Assembly: GCA_010692425.1 (NCBI GenBank) | Contig: JAAHHJ010000001.1 | Location: forward strand, 1-64,000 | Direction of reading: 5' to 3' | Origin: Symploca sp. SIO3C6 | GTDB lineage: Bacteria; Cyanobacteriota; Cyanobacteriia; Cyanobacteriales; Coleofasciculaceae | DNA length: 64,000 nucleotides | Shown here: positions 50,438 to 60,290 of the stretch, piece after piece | Position numbering within the stretch: position 1 is the stretch's first letter | Layout of the letters: every line of letters starts with the position of its first letter | Position numbers and translations under genes: made by a program | The notes under the pieces: model-generated | What the model was told of the DNA's origin: nothing | The model's input: only the letters and a program-made list of their open reading frames with translations | Database searches by the model: none

Positions 50438-50953
50438 ATGTCATATTATAGCAATTTGATGCAAATTAACCCTGATCCTCCACAGCCAATCCAGCAATAC
50501 CTGAGCTTTCACCTAACTCTTGAACATCAAGCCATGCTTCCCACTCGACAGCTCAGTGAAGTTTTCAATTTAGACTCTACTCAAATTGTCCCCATCACCG
50601 ATATGCTTGCAGCAGTGATGGGCATTTGCAATCATCGAGGAGAAGCCTTATGGCTAGTAGATTTAGCTTATCTGTTGGGGCTTACTCCTCTATTTACCCA
50701 AAACTGGCGCAATCTCAACCCAATCAAGATCATAGTTATTAGAGAATGCAATAAGTTATTAGGTTTAGCAGTTTATCAAGTAGACCAGCTAAGCTTATAT
50801 AACCTAAGAAGCTTCCAATCTATGCCTGTAAATGATTACCCGCAGTCGATGGCTTTTTGTCTTCAGGGTTACAATCTTACTCCTGATGGAAAAACCACAA
50901 TTGTCTTGGATGGAAAGGCGATTTTTGATTTTCTCTCTCAGCTGCAAAGTTGA
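50438..50953 (+). CDS. CheW-like adaptor, PixI-like
   Basis: 171 residues forming one CheW domain: YLSFHLTLEHQAMLPTRQLS, the conserved ICNHRGEALWLVDLAYLLG strand-turn-strand, and LGLAVYQVDQLSL. It bridges the receptor and CheA. First of four same-strand genes (CheW, MCP, CheA, response regulator) in the order pixI-pixJ-pixL of cyanobacterial phototaxis loci. The gene product differs from enteric CheW in its longer N-terminus. Confidence 0.88.
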   Translation: MSYYSNLMQINPDPPQPIQQYLSFHLTLEHQAMLPTRQLSEVFNLDSTQIVPITDMLAAVMGICNHRGEALWLVDLAYLLGLTPLFTQNWRNLNPIKIIVIRECNKLLGLAVYQVDQLSLYNLRSFQSMPVNDYPQSMAFCLQGYNLTPDGKTTIVLDGKAIFDFLSQLQS

Positions 50954-51092
50954 TGAAGCCAGGAGGAAGAGGGATGGAGAGGTATGGAAATAGAAAAAGA
51001 GCCTAATTCTTTCCCCATACCCCAACCCCTACACCCCACACCCCTTTTTTAAATAGGTGAGAGCTTATTGAAACTGGCTATATTTGAAACTG

Positions 51093-54000
51093 ATGCTTAA
51101 CTCTTCTAAATTTGCCTGTCAAAACACTAGCAATAGTCTTCCTGCCCAACCTCGTTTAGTTTCCTCATCGGAAGTGTTACTCGATGAGGAATCAAACTTA
51201 CCCACTGCTGAAAGCGCAAATTGCCAGAATTGGCAGTCAATACCAACCAATCTAGAGTTTGACCTAGAACAGAGAGCAGGGTACTTTGAAGCGATAGGAC
51301 ATTGGTGGCAAGATCTAAGCTTGAGAAATAAGATAGCGATTTTAGCGATCGCCTTGAGTACAGTGCCAGCTTTTCTAGTTGGTACAATTATCTATTATTT
51401 TCATAATCATTTTGTTATCTTGTTGCTAGCAACGGGAGTGATTGGCTTCTTAACTGTAGCCTTAGCAACTTTCCTAAGCAAACGCCTGATGCATCCAATT
51501 ATCAATGCTGCGGTAGTAATAAATAAACTGGCACAGGGTCAGCAACCTCCAGCCCTAGACTGCCAAGGTAAGGACGAATTGGCTATTTTAGGATCTAACA
51601 TCAACTCACTGGCTGCCCAACTTCAGCTCCTCTATCAACAACAGGAAAAGACTAGGCAACAAAGACAATTACTCTCCAGCATAGCATTTCGCTCCCGTCA
51701 AACAGTCAGCGTCGAAAATCTTTTTGAAGTAGCAGTCCAAGGTGCTAGACAAATCCTTGAAACTGATCGTGTAGTAATTTATCGCTTCAATCCAGACTGG
51801 AGTGGCACTGTCGTGGCTGAATCTGTGGGAGAGGGTTGGCAGAAAGTACTCAATGAAACCATTGGAGACCCATGTTTTCAAGAGCGCAGTGCTCTCAAAT
51901 ACAAAAGTGGTTACATTAGTGCCATCAACAATATTTTTGAAGAACCTGGATTAACAGATTGCCACATACAGTTGCTTGAGCATTATCAAGTCAAAGCAAA
52001 TCTTGTGAGCCCCATTCGTAAAAACAACGAACTTATGGGCTTATTGATTGCCCATCATTGCTGCGCACCCAGAGTTTGGCAGAAGTCAGAGATTAGCTTC
52101 CTCTCCCAATTAGCTACCGAAATCCAGTATGGTCTCGACTATCTCAATTTTATCCAACAGCAACAAGCCACCACTCAGCAAGCCTGGTTTTTTGGTGAAA
52201 TATCCTTTCGCGCTCGCCAATCCCTCAACCGAAAAGACATTTTCAAAACTACGGTGCAAGGAGCCAGACAAATCCTGAAAGCAGATAGGGTGCTTGTCTA
52301 TAGGTTCAACCCAGACTGGAGTGGCACCATGATTGCGGAGTCTGTAGAGGCACCATGGTCAAAAGTACTAGACGAAACCATTGATGACCCCTGTTTTCGA
52401 GGTCGTTATGTAGAGTTATACCTCAATGGGCGAGTTCGCGCTATCAATAACATTCGCAATGAACCAGGTTTAACAGATTGCCACATTCGCACCTTAGAGC
52501 AATATGAGGTCAAGGCAAATTTAGTAGCTCCCCTGCGCCAAGACAATCAACTCATCGGCTTACTAATTGCCCATCAATGTTCTTCACCTCGGAGCTGGCA
52601 CCACTCAGAAATTGAATTCTTTTCCCAGTTGGCAACTCAAGTTGAATACGCTCTCGATCATCTGCACTTCATCGAAAAGATTCAAGCCACAGCCGCACGC
52701 GCCCGCTTATTTGGCGACATTGCTTTCCGGGCTCGTCAATCCCCAAATCAAGAGGATATTTTCCGACTCGTTGTTCAAGGAAGCCTCAAAAGTTTGAAAG
52801 CAGACAGGGCAGTGATTTTTCGCTTCAACCCAGACTGGAGTGGTACGATCATTGCTGAAGCTGTAGCACCGGGCTGTATAAGCATACTCGAAGAGAAAAT
52901 TGATGACCCTTGCTTCCGAGGTCGTTACCTTGACAAGTATAGAAGTGGTCGCATTCGTGCCCTCAATGATATTTATCAAGAAACTAGTCTGGGTGATTGC
53001 TATATTCGACTGTTAGAGCAATACGATGTGAAGGCAAATTTAGTGGTTCCCCTACGTCAAGAAAATCAGCTTATGGGCTTACTCATTGCTCATCAATGCT
53101 CTACACCAAGAATTTGGCAAAAGTCAGATATTGATTTCCTGTCACAGTTGGCAACTCAAACTGAATATGCCCTTGACCATATCAGTTTCATTAAAAAAAT
53201 AGAACAGGCCCGCCAAGTGGCGGAAATGGCTTCCCAAGAGCAGCGCCGACAAACAGAGGAAATCGAGAGTCAACTCGAAGGCTTGCTCAGAGATATCCAA
53301 GGAGCATTTCAAGGTAATCTTACAGTTCGAGCAAATATCATGGAAGGTGATATTGGCGTAGTTGCTGATTTCATCAACGTGATCATTGAAAACATGCGAC
53401 AGATTGTGTTGCAAGTGCAATCGGCATCTCAAGCCGTAACTGAAACTGCTCAGAGCTCTGAAGTAGAGATTAAGAGTCTCTCGACAGAAGCACTCCAGCA
53501 AGCACAAGCTATCACCACTGCCCTGGCTAAAATTCAGGCGATGACAGACTCAATCCAGGGAGTAGCTCTCAATGCTGGGCAGGCTAAGCTGAAGGTTGAG
53601 CAGGCAGATCAAACTCTCCAAGAAGGAGACCAAGCCATGAACCTTACTGTCGATGGTATCTTAACAATTCAAGAAACTGTCGAGACTGCTGCCGATAAGG
53701 TCAAGCGCTTGGGCAATTCCTCACAAAAAATTTCCCGGGTTTTAAATCTGATTCGGGATTTGGCAAGCCAAACCCACGTTTTAGCCTTGAATGCCTCAAT
53801 TGAAGCTAACGGTTCCTGGCAAGAGGGTCAAGGGTTTGCTGTAGTTGCCGAAGAAGTGCGATCGCTCTCAGAACAGTCAACTGTAGCAACCAAGGAAATT
53901 GAACAAATTGTTGAGGAAATTCAAGCAGAAACCAATCAAGTAGTAATGGCGATGGAAGCTGGGAGGGAACAGGTAATTGCTGGAACGGAATTAGTGGAAA

Positions 54001-54251
54001 CAACTAGGCAGAAACTAACCTCGATTGCTGTTGTCAGCGGTCAAATTAGAACAATAGTTGAGGAGATGGCTCAAGCTTCTTACGCCCAAGCCCAAACCTC
54101 AGCCTCTGTATCTAGTACCATGCAGGAAATTGAAACCATTGTCCAAAAAACCTCAGAGCAATCTGTGGCTGTGGCAGATTCTTTCTCCCAGCTATTAGGA
54201 GTTGCTCAGGAACTCCAAGAAAGTGTGGCTAGGTTTAAGGTGAACGAGTAG
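51093..54251 (+). CDS. Methyl-accepting phototaxis receptor with three DXCF-type GAF domains, PixJ-like
   Basis: 1052 residues from the ATG at 51093 (a TTG at 51084 is possible). Order: N-terminal tail, TM pair (about 80-130), HAMP, GAF1, GAF2, GAF3, second HAMP-like segment, MCP signalling hairpin (VLALNASIEANGSWQEGQGFA core). Each GAF has a DPCF motif (Cys261, Cys434, Cys607) and a downstream cysteine 29 residues later (Cys290-His, Cys463-His, Cys636-Tyr). These are the two cysteines of DXCF cyanobacteriochromes, which bind phycocyanobilin or phycoviolobilin and sense blue/green light. GAF3 has Tyr instead of the His following the anchor Cys. Product: likely light-direction receptor for type IV pili motility. 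Confidence 0.85.
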   Translation: MLNSSKFACQNTSNSLPAQPRLVSSSEVLLDEESNLPTAESANCQNWQSIPTNLEFDLEQRAGYFEAIGHWWQDLSLRNKIAILAIALSTVPAFLVGTIIYYFHNHFVILLLATGVIGFLTVALATFLSKRLMHPIINAAVVINKLAQGQQPPALDCQGKDELAILGSNINSLAAQLQLLYQQQEKTRQQRQLLSSIAFRSRQTVSVENLFEVAVQGARQILETDRVVIYRFNPDWSGTVVAESVGEGWQKVLNETIGDPCFQERSALKYKSGYISAINNIFEEPGLTDCHIQLLEHYQVKANLVSPIRKNNELMGLLIAHHCCAPRVWQKSEISFLSQLATEIQYGLDYLNFIQQQQATTQQAWFFGEISFRARQSLNRKDIFKTTVQGARQILKADRVLVYRFNPDWSGTMIAESVEAPWSKVLDETIDDPCFRGRYVELYLNGRVRAINNIRNEPGLTDCHIRTLEQYEVKANLVAPLRQDNQLIGLLIAHQCSSPRSWHHSEIEFFSQLATQVEYALDHLHFIEKIQATAARARLFGDIAFRARQSPNQEDIFRLVVQGSLKSLKADRAVIFRFNPDWSGTIIAEAVAPGCISILEEKIDDPCFRGRYLDKYRSGRIRALNDIYQETSLGDCYIRLLEQYDVKANLVVPLRQENQLMGLLIAHQCSTPRIWQKSDIDFLSQLATQTEYALDHISFIKKIEQARQVAEMASQEQRRQTEEIESQLEGLLRDIQGAFQGNLTVRANIMEGDIGVVADFINVIIENMRQIVLQVQSASQAVTETAQSSEVEIKSLSTEALQQAQAITTALAKIQAMTDSIQGVALNAGQAKLKVEQADQTLQEGDQAMNLTVDGILTIQETVETAADKVKRLGNSSQKISRVLNLIRDLASQTHVLALNASIEANGSWQEGQGFAVVAEEVRSLSEQSTVATKEIEQIVEEIQAETNQVVMAMEAGREQVIAGTELVETTRQKLTSIAVVSGQIRTIVEEMAQASYAQAQTSASVSSTMQEIETIVQKTSEQSVAVADSFSQLLGVAQELQESVARFKVNE

Positions 54252-54267
54252 GAATATTTTAAAGAGA

Positions 54268-54314
54268 GGGGAGAGGGGGAGACACGGAGATGGGGAGATG
54301 GGAAGATGGGGAGA
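54268..54314. repeat. Purine-rich GGGGAGAT repeat
   Basis: GAGGGGAGAGGGGGAGACAC followed by GGAGATGGGGAGATGG units after the MCP gene stop. Confidence 0.85.
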
Positions 54315-54434
54315 ATGTTGTATACAAAAATCCTCCCACACCTCTGAGATTTTCTTGTCTGATTGTTTCTTCTGACTCTAAAAGGTTTTCTTAAACTCGA
54401 ATCTCTTTATCTAACTCAAGAGAAAACTTATATG

Positions 54435-54483
54435 TAGCAGTTTTCAATTGAATGAAGTACAAAGCCTCTTAATCCTAGGATAA
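54435..54483. repeat. Dispersed repeat C, copy 1
   Basis: GTAGCAGTTTTCAATT then GAATGAAGTACAAAGCCTCT then TAATCCTAGGATA, matching 62902-62951 at most positions. Lies in the MCP-CheA spacer. Confidence 0.7.
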
Positions 54484-54550
54484 AAGTTAGCAAGAGAAGA
54501 ATAATTTTATCGAAATTAATATGGCTCAAATCCCCATCCTTTGAAAGTCT

Positions 54551-54590
54551 GCTGTGTCTGGTGTGTCTGGTGTGTCTGGTGTGTCTGGTG
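54551..54590. repeat. TGTGTCTGG 9-mer tandem repeat
   Basis: Four copies of TGTGTCTGG upstream of the CheA gene; the complementary unit appears at 33549-33573. Confidence 0.87.
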
Positions 54591-54677
54591 CATCCCCGCT
54601 TCTTTAACCCCCTCTTCACCTCCCCCTTATAGCTTCAAAAAGGTGTACCTCAACTCAATTGAAAAGGACTATAAGTT

Positions 54678-57611
54678 ATGGTTTCTGACTTCAAATCTCA
54701 AGAGTCCTATCAATTTTTCCTTCAAGAGGCGCGGGAACTATTGCAGGCTCTTGAAGAAGGGTTGTTAAACCTAAGAAAAGACTCTAGTATCTCAAAAGTT
54801 CACGACCTGATGCGCATTGCCCATTCTCTCAAAGGGGGAGCAGTTTGTGTCGGTTTAAACAGTATTGGTACCCTAGCACATTCCCTGGAGAATGTTTTTC
54901 AGATTCTCTATGAGAAAAATACTGACATTGATCTTGAGTTAGAGGATTTGCTGCTACAAGCCTACGATTGTCTGCAATTGCCTTTATTAGAAGAAAGCCA
55001 AACTGGCACATTTGATGGAGATAGTGCTATTGTCAAAGCCCAACCTATTTTTGCTAACCTACACTCAAAACTTGCTCTTAATCACCACCAGAATCATCTA
55101 CTTTCACACTCACAAACAGATGTCACTGAGTTTCTGTTTATTGAGGAAGTAAGTGAGGGGCTTGAGCGCCTAGAATTAATTTTGGCAAATCCTCTTAAAG
55201 CAGAGATGGTTGTAGCCCTGAAAGCTCAAATCGAGATTTTTAAAGGTCTAGGAAAACTCTCGAATCTTCCTGGATTTGTCGCCATTGCTCAAACAACTCT
55301 GGCGGCTTTAGAGGCTAATCGAGAGGAGTTAATTGCCTCCATTGGAGAGGTTGCCTTAGCGGATTTTCGTGCTGCTCAACAAGGGATTTTAAAGGGTAAT
55401 CGCTACCCAGGAGGAAAACCTTCCCAACAACTGTTGAATTTTCTGCCCTACCCATTAGTTGAGGCAAATTCAGAGTTGGTATCTCCATTAGAAGTAACTC
55501 AGGAGCAGATGCAATCGAGAACTATCAATCCTCAACAGGGGAGTGATGAGGCAGAAAAATTTTCCCCTATTGTCTTATCGGATGTCTTATCGGACTATTC
55601 TCGTCTGAGTCAATTGCCCAAAGAAACTGATGCCAAGTTTTTATCTATTCCCCAACCAATCGCAGTTAACAACAATAAACTAGGGGAGGATAAGACTTAT
55701 GTTTACTCCACTAGCCCTCCTCCAAAACCACTGCCACTGGCGGTGAGGATGGATTTAAATCGCCTAGAGTTACTCAATAATCTCGTCAGTCAATTAGAGA
55801 GCCAAGATAATCGTCTATTATTGCAAAATCAACAACAGGTTGAAACCTACCAAGCACTAAGACAATGGTTTAATCGCTTTGAGCAAGTAGCTCAAAATCT
55901 TCAGCTTGTGGTCAAGCATATCTGTCTAAGGAGTCAAATTTCTTCTCGAAATCCAATCAATTCCCTCTCTGCATCCCTAACCAATCTTTCGCTACCTTTA
56001 CTGCCCAAGAAAATATACCAACATTTGGAAACTAAAGCTGGGGAGGTGACTGAAGAACTTTCTCAATTAGGGGAAATTATTCAGGATCTTGCCCTCCTCA
56101 ATCAACGGCTGCAATATAATCTCAAACAGCGACAAAAAACCCTCAAGCAGGTCCAAACTAATCTCCTACAAACTCGAATGCTGCCCATCGGGGAGCTACT
56201 CAATCAATTTTCCAGGATGGTTCGGGATTTAGCTTCAAAGGAAAATAAGCTAGTTAATCTCGAGCTTAGTGGTACTGAAACTTTGGTGGATAAAGCTGTG
56301 TTAGAAAAGCTTTACGAACCGCTTGTTCATCTAGTACGCAACGCTTTTGATCACGGCATTGAGATGCCTGAAGTGCGGCAGTTTCTCGGGAAACCTGCTC
56401 AGGGAAATATTAAAATCAAGGCTTATTATCGAGGCAATCAAACCTACATTGAGGTACAAGATGACGGCTCGGGAATTGACTTAGAGAAAGTAAAAAACAC
56501 AGCAGTAGGGATGAATTTGTTGTCTGTATCTGAGGCAGCAAATGTACCTGAAAACCGCTTGTATGAATTGCTTTTTTCGCCTAGTTTTACTACTGCTGAA
56601 CAAGTTAGTCAGCTTTCTGGTCGAGGCATGGGTTTGGAAGCAGTAAAATTGCAAATTGCTGCTTTAAAGGGGGCAATTACAGTCAAATCTAAATTTAGAG
56701 AGGGAACAACTTTTACCCTGCGCTTACCAATAACTTTTACAATTGTTAAATTATTAATTTTTAGTCTCAATGACCAACTGCTGGCGATTCCAGTGGATGC
56801 TCTAGTCTCGATTACCTTTGCTGATCAAGGGCAAATAGAGACCCAACAACAGCAGCAATTTTACCGTAATCAGGAGCAGTTAGTACCTCTATTTCCCAAC
56901 TCTTGGTTGTCTCGCTACCACTACCCTAGACCGATAAATGCGAACCAATCACGATCAATGATAGTCAAACCAACCTCACAAAGGTTCCCTTTATTGATAC
57001 TATCAGAAGGTAATCAAGTAATTGCTATAAAAATTGACCAAATTTTGATCGAAAGAGATTTGGGAATCAAGCCATTTAATGAGGCTCTCAAGCCCTCTCC
57101 ACTCTTGTGTGGATGCACCATTCTCAGTGATGGTCAAATAGTACCGGTTATTGATGCCCCAGCCTTGGTGGAAAAATGCCTCCAAATTCCGGAACCACCT
57201 GCAACTATTGCTCCTAACTTAACCACACCCTTGACAATCCCAAAAGTTCCCACTGTCTTGGTAGTGGATGATTCCCTCACCATTCGACAAACCTTGTATC
57301 TAACCTTAGGCAAAGCCGGATACCAAGTTATTCAAGCAAGGGATGGTTGGGAAGCTATAGGACAATTACAGCAAAATTCAGGCATTGATGCCATAATTTG
57401 CGATATTGAAATGCCGCGAATGAATGGCCTTGAGTTTCTCAGCCGTTGCTCTCTATTAATGGAGGAAAATATACCAGTGTTGATGCTAACATCTCGCAAT
57501 AGTCAAAAATATCGCCAATTAGCTCAGCAGTTAGGAGCTACTAGCTATTTAACTAAACCTTATCTAGATAAAGATTTGTTGAATGCCTTAAAAACTTGTG
57601 TAAAAAACTAG
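54678..57611 (+). CDS. CheA-type hybrid histidine kinase, PixL-like
   Basis: 977 residues. N-terminal Hpt with phospho-acceptor His49 in RIAHSLKGGAV, a second Hpt-like region without a clear His, a dimerisation/linker region, ATPase (LVHLVRNAFDHGIEMP N-box, VQDDGSGIDLEKV, FTTAEQVSQLSGRGMGLEAV), CheW-like regulatory domain (QLLAIPVDALVSI), and a C-terminal receiver (LVVDDSLTIRQTL, CDIEMPRMNG with the phospho-Asp, TKPY Lys). This Hpt-ATPase-CheW-receiver layout is that of cyanobacterial PixL/PilL-type kinases. Operon with CheW, the MCP and the response regulator. Confidence 0.93.
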   Translation: MVSDFKSQESYQFFLQEARELLQALEEGLLNLRKDSSISKVHDLMRIAHSLKGGAVCVGLNSIGTLAHSLENVFQILYEKNTDIDLELEDLLLQAYDCLQLPLLEESQTGTFDGDSAIVKAQPIFANLHSKLALNHHQNHLLSHSQTDVTEFLFIEEVSEGLERLELILANPLKAEMVVALKAQIEIFKGLGKLSNLPGFVAIAQTTLAALEANREELIASIGEVALADFRAAQQGILKGNRYPGGKPSQQLLNFLPYPLVEANSELVSPLEVTQEQMQSRTINPQQGSDEAEKFSPIVLSDVLSDYSRLSQLPKETDAKFLSIPQPIAVNNNKLGEDKTYVYSTSPPPKPLPLAVRMDLNRLELLNNLVSQLESQDNRLLLQNQQQVETYQALRQWFNRFEQVAQNLQLVVKHICLRSQISSRNPINSLSASLTNLSLPLLPKKIYQHLETKAGEVTEELSQLGEIIQDLALLNQRLQYNLKQRQKTLKQVQTNLLQTRMLPIGELLNQFSRMVRDLASKENKLVNLELSGTETLVDKAVLEKLYEPLVHLVRNAFDHGIEMPEVRQFLGKPAQGNIKIKAYYRGNQTYIEVQDDGSGIDLEKVKNTAVGMNLLSVSEAANVPENRLYELLFSPSFTTAEQVSQLSGRGMGLEAVKLQIAALKGAITVKSKFREGTTFTLRLPITFTIVKLLIFSLNDQLLAIPVDALVSITFADQGQIETQQQQQFYRNQEQLVPLFPNSWLSRYHYPRPINANQSRSMIVKPTSQRFPLLILSEGNQVIAIKIDQILIERDLGIKPFNEALKPSPLLCGCTILSDGQIVPVIDAPALVEKCLQIPEPPATIAPNLTTPLTIPKVPTVLVVDDSLTIRQTLYLTLGKAGYQVIQARDGWEAIGQLQQNSGIDAIICDIEMPRMNGLEFLSRCSLLMEENIPVLMLTSRNSQKYRQLAQQLGATSYLTKPYLDKDLLNALKTCVKN

Positions 57612-57782
57612 CAAGAGCATCTCAATGATAAGATCTAAGTAGTTGGAAACAATTAAAGTTAACTGTAAAGACGAAGAAACTTCTTAATAGGAAACAGTAA
57701 GGGTTTGAGTATAATTAATATTTCTTGGAAAAGTAACAAAAATTTATGTCAGACTACTTATGGTTAAAGAACCAGATATCGA

Positions 57783-58508
57783 ATGAAGAAAACTATTCTG
57801 GTTATTGAAGATGAGCGTTCAACTCGCACCAATCTTTTAAAGTGTTTGGAAGCTGATGGCTTCAACCCTATCGGTGCTGAAAATGGTTTTATTGGGATTG
57901 AGCTGGCAAAGAAGCATCGACCAGATCTAATTATTTGCGATATTTTAATGCCTGAACTTGATGGCTACGATGTCCTAACTAAATTGCAGCAAGAGGAAAT
58001 TACTGCAGCAATCCCCTTTATCTTTCTTACCGCGAAAGCAGACATTGCTGGTCTCCGCAAAAGTATGGAAATGGGAGCTGATGATTATTTAAGTAAACCC
58101 GTGACTAGGGTTGAATTATTGAGTGTGATTACTAGTCAGTTACAAAAGCAGAAAGCAGCTAGATTCAAATGCTCTACAGAAAGCATTCAGGATCTTGAAG
58201 AGAGTATTCTCAAAATTAGAAAACTTCAGGAATTTATTGAGACTAAAGACGAACTTTTGAACAGCCTGTGTGAGGGTTTACCTCCACTTATTACCAATAT
58301 AAATACAGCAATTCGAGAACTCAAAGAGGCTACTATACAAACCAAGCGTGATCATTATTTAGAGTTCATACAAAAGGAATTTGCTAGTATCATAGCTCTG
58401 GTCAATCAGGTATCTGAGTTACAGCATTTTCTTAAACCGGAAAATGCTCAAATCATACGCCAGTTTAACTTTTTACATAAGAAAACTAAGGAAAATAGGA
58501 ATAGTTAA
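57783..58508 (+). CDS. Response regulator with helical output region
   Basis: 241 residues. Receiver domain in residues 1-125: acidic pair in LVIEDERSTR, phospho-Asp in LIICDILMPELDG, Thr in FLTAKAD, Lys in YLSKPVTR. The C-terminal 115 residues are predicted helical with coiled-coil character (SIQDLEESILKIRKLQEFIE) and no DNA-binding motif, so it likely acts by protein contact. Last gene of the pix-like operon, 171 bp after cheA. Partner could be the phototaxis kinase or the CBS-PAS kinase. Confidence 0.88.
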   Translation: MKKTILVIEDERSTRTNLLKCLEADGFNPIGAENGFIGIELAKKHRPDLIICDILMPELDGYDVLTKLQQEEITAAIPFIFLTAKADIAGLRKSMEMGADDYLSKPVTRVELLSVITSQLQKQKAARFKCSTESIQDLEESILKIRKLQEFIETKDELLNSLCEGLPPLITNINTAIRELKEATIQTKRDHYLEFIQKEFASIIALVNQVSELQHFLKPENAQIIRQFNFLHKKTKENRNS

Positions 58509-58654
58509 AGGGGGAAGATTAAGGACGGTTCTAGTTGCTGAGATGGCTAGCTCATAGTTCCCTTTTTCCCTTTCCCCCATAACCGAGGTGTTTAATCAAG
58601 GATATGTAGTAGTTGATGCCCCCATTGTACTAGAGGCATCTTGATGAGGATTTC

Positions 58655-59917
58655 CTACCTGGTTGAGGCTGAAGCCAGCTCTTTCAAGGCTTGGGTGAGT
58701 AACTCGGCTTTATCGGTGCGTTCCCAAGGCAAATCCAAATCTGTGCGACCAAAATGACCGTAAGCTGCGGTATCTTGATAGAAGCGACCACCTCGTTCAG
58801 CTGGTAAGCCACGCAAATTAAAACTCTGAATAATTCCAGCAGGACGGAGTTCAAAGTGCTGCTTGACTAACTCCAGCAAGCGATCCTCTTCGATTTTACC
58901 TGTGCCAAAGGTCTCCACCATGATACTAACAGGTTTGGCAACACCGATGGCATAACTGAGCTGAACTTCACATTTCTCTGCTAGACCAGCTGCAACAATG
59001 TTTTTGGCAACATAGCGGGCAGCATAGGCAGCAGAACGATCCACTTTTGTGGGATCCTTTCCGGAAAAAGCACCGCCGCCGTGGCGGGAGTAGCCACCGT
59101 AGGTATCGATAATAATTTTACGACCAGTTAAACCGGCGTCTCCTTGGGGGCCGCCAATGACAAATTTGCCAGTGGGGTTGACAAAAAAGCGCGTTTGTGA
59201 ATCAGGCTGGATCTCAATACCTGCAAAAGCTGGCTGCACTACGGCTTCCCAGAGGTCCTCTTTAATCTTCCCTTGCACAGCTGCCTCATCAACAATTTCC
59301 CCAATTGTAGGGGCATGTTGTGTGGAAATCAGGATCGTATCAATTCCCACTGGACGTCCATCCTCGTAAATAACGGTAACTTGGGTTTTACCATCAGGAC
59401 GTAGGTAGGGCAGTTGACCAGTTTTGCGCACTGCCGCTAGACGCCGAGCTAGTCTATTAGCTAAACTAATGGGTAAAGGCATCATTTCAGGAGTCTCATT
59501 GCAGGCAAAGCCAAACATTAGACCCTGATCACCAGCGCCAATAGCATCTAGCTGGTCTTCACTCATCTCCTCGCGGCTTTCGTGGGCAGTGGATACCCCT
59601 TGGGAGATGTCAGGAGATTGCTCGTCTAAAGCAATTAAGACGGAGCAGCTGTTAGCGGAAAAACCATTCTCGGAGTTGGTATAGCCAATTTCTGCAATTT
59701 TCTGGCGTGCCAAGTCAATAAAATTGACATGGGCGTTGGAGGTAACTTCCCCAGTAATCAACAGCAAACCAGTGTTCGCAACTACTTCTGCCGCCACGCG
59801 ACTATGGTCATCCTGGGTGAGGAGTGCGTCTAAAATAGTGTCAGAAATCTGATCGCAGAGTTTATCAGGATGACCCTCTGTAACTGATTCGGAAGTAAAT
59901 AGGTATCGACGAGACAA
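58655..59917 (-). CDS. metK: S-adenosylmethionine synthetase
   Basis: 420 residues making SAM from methionine and ATP. Motifs: [37 protein letters not shown], and [19 protein letters not shown]. The start codon is TTG at 59917, with AAGGAGA eight bases upstream; no ATG is available nearby at the right position, so the TTG is well supported. Product supplies SAM to all methyltransferases and radical SAM enzymes. Confidence 0.97.
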   Translation of the reverse strand: MSRRYLFTSESVTEGHPDKLCDQISDTILDALLTQDDHSRVAAEVVANTGLLLITGEVTSNAHVNFIDLARQKIAEIGYTNSENGFSANSCSVLIALDEQSPDISQGVSTAHESREEMSEDQLDAIGAGDQGLMFGFACNETPEMMPLPISLANRLARRLAAVRKTGQLPYLRPDGKTQVTVIYEDGRPVGIDTILISTQHAPTIGEIVDEAAVQGKIKEDLWEAVVQPAFAGIEIQPDSQTRFFVNPTGKFVIGGPQGDAGLTGRKIIIDTYGGYSRHGGGAFSGKDPTKVDRSAAYAARYVAKNIVAAGLAEKCEVQLSYAIGVAKPVSIMVETFGTGKIEEDRLLELVKQHFELRPAGIIQSFNLRGLPAERGGRFYQDTAAYGHFGRTDLDLPWERTDKAELLTQALKELASASTR

Positions 59918-60290
59918 TGATTATTTCTCCTTATGATTTAGGCTAAAACGCTAGAGGAGCTGGTGTAACTGACTTAAGTAAGTCTAACCTGCAATCGTAA
60001 CAACACTTCCTCCCTCTAGCAGATTTACTGAAGATGAAGATTAAAACTGCACTCTGACAATCTTAAGCTAAGAGCAACCTTTTGCCCTCACTCTCAAACA
60101 AAAAACTTGTCCTTCATTGTTAACATAGGTTTTTGATTTATGTAATGCTAGTGTGGCTGATTTATCAAATCTTTAATCCTATAACCTTATAATTTGAGAA
60201 GCCTGTATTTCCTAATCCTTGCCAAGCAATAATTTAATCCTAGTACAGATTGGTACAAACAACTCAAAACCTTGATTGAGGACAACAGCT
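59918..60290. other. Divergent promoter region metK/hom
   Basis: 373 bp containing the metK leader with ribosome site near 59926-59932 and the hom leader. No hairpin suggestive of a SAM riboswitch was recognised. Confidence 0.5.

Noticed and set aside
59918-60290. SAM riboswitch upstream of metK
   Set aside because: No recognisable multi-stem aptamer or conserved loops seen; a strong AAGGAGA and TTG start explain translation.
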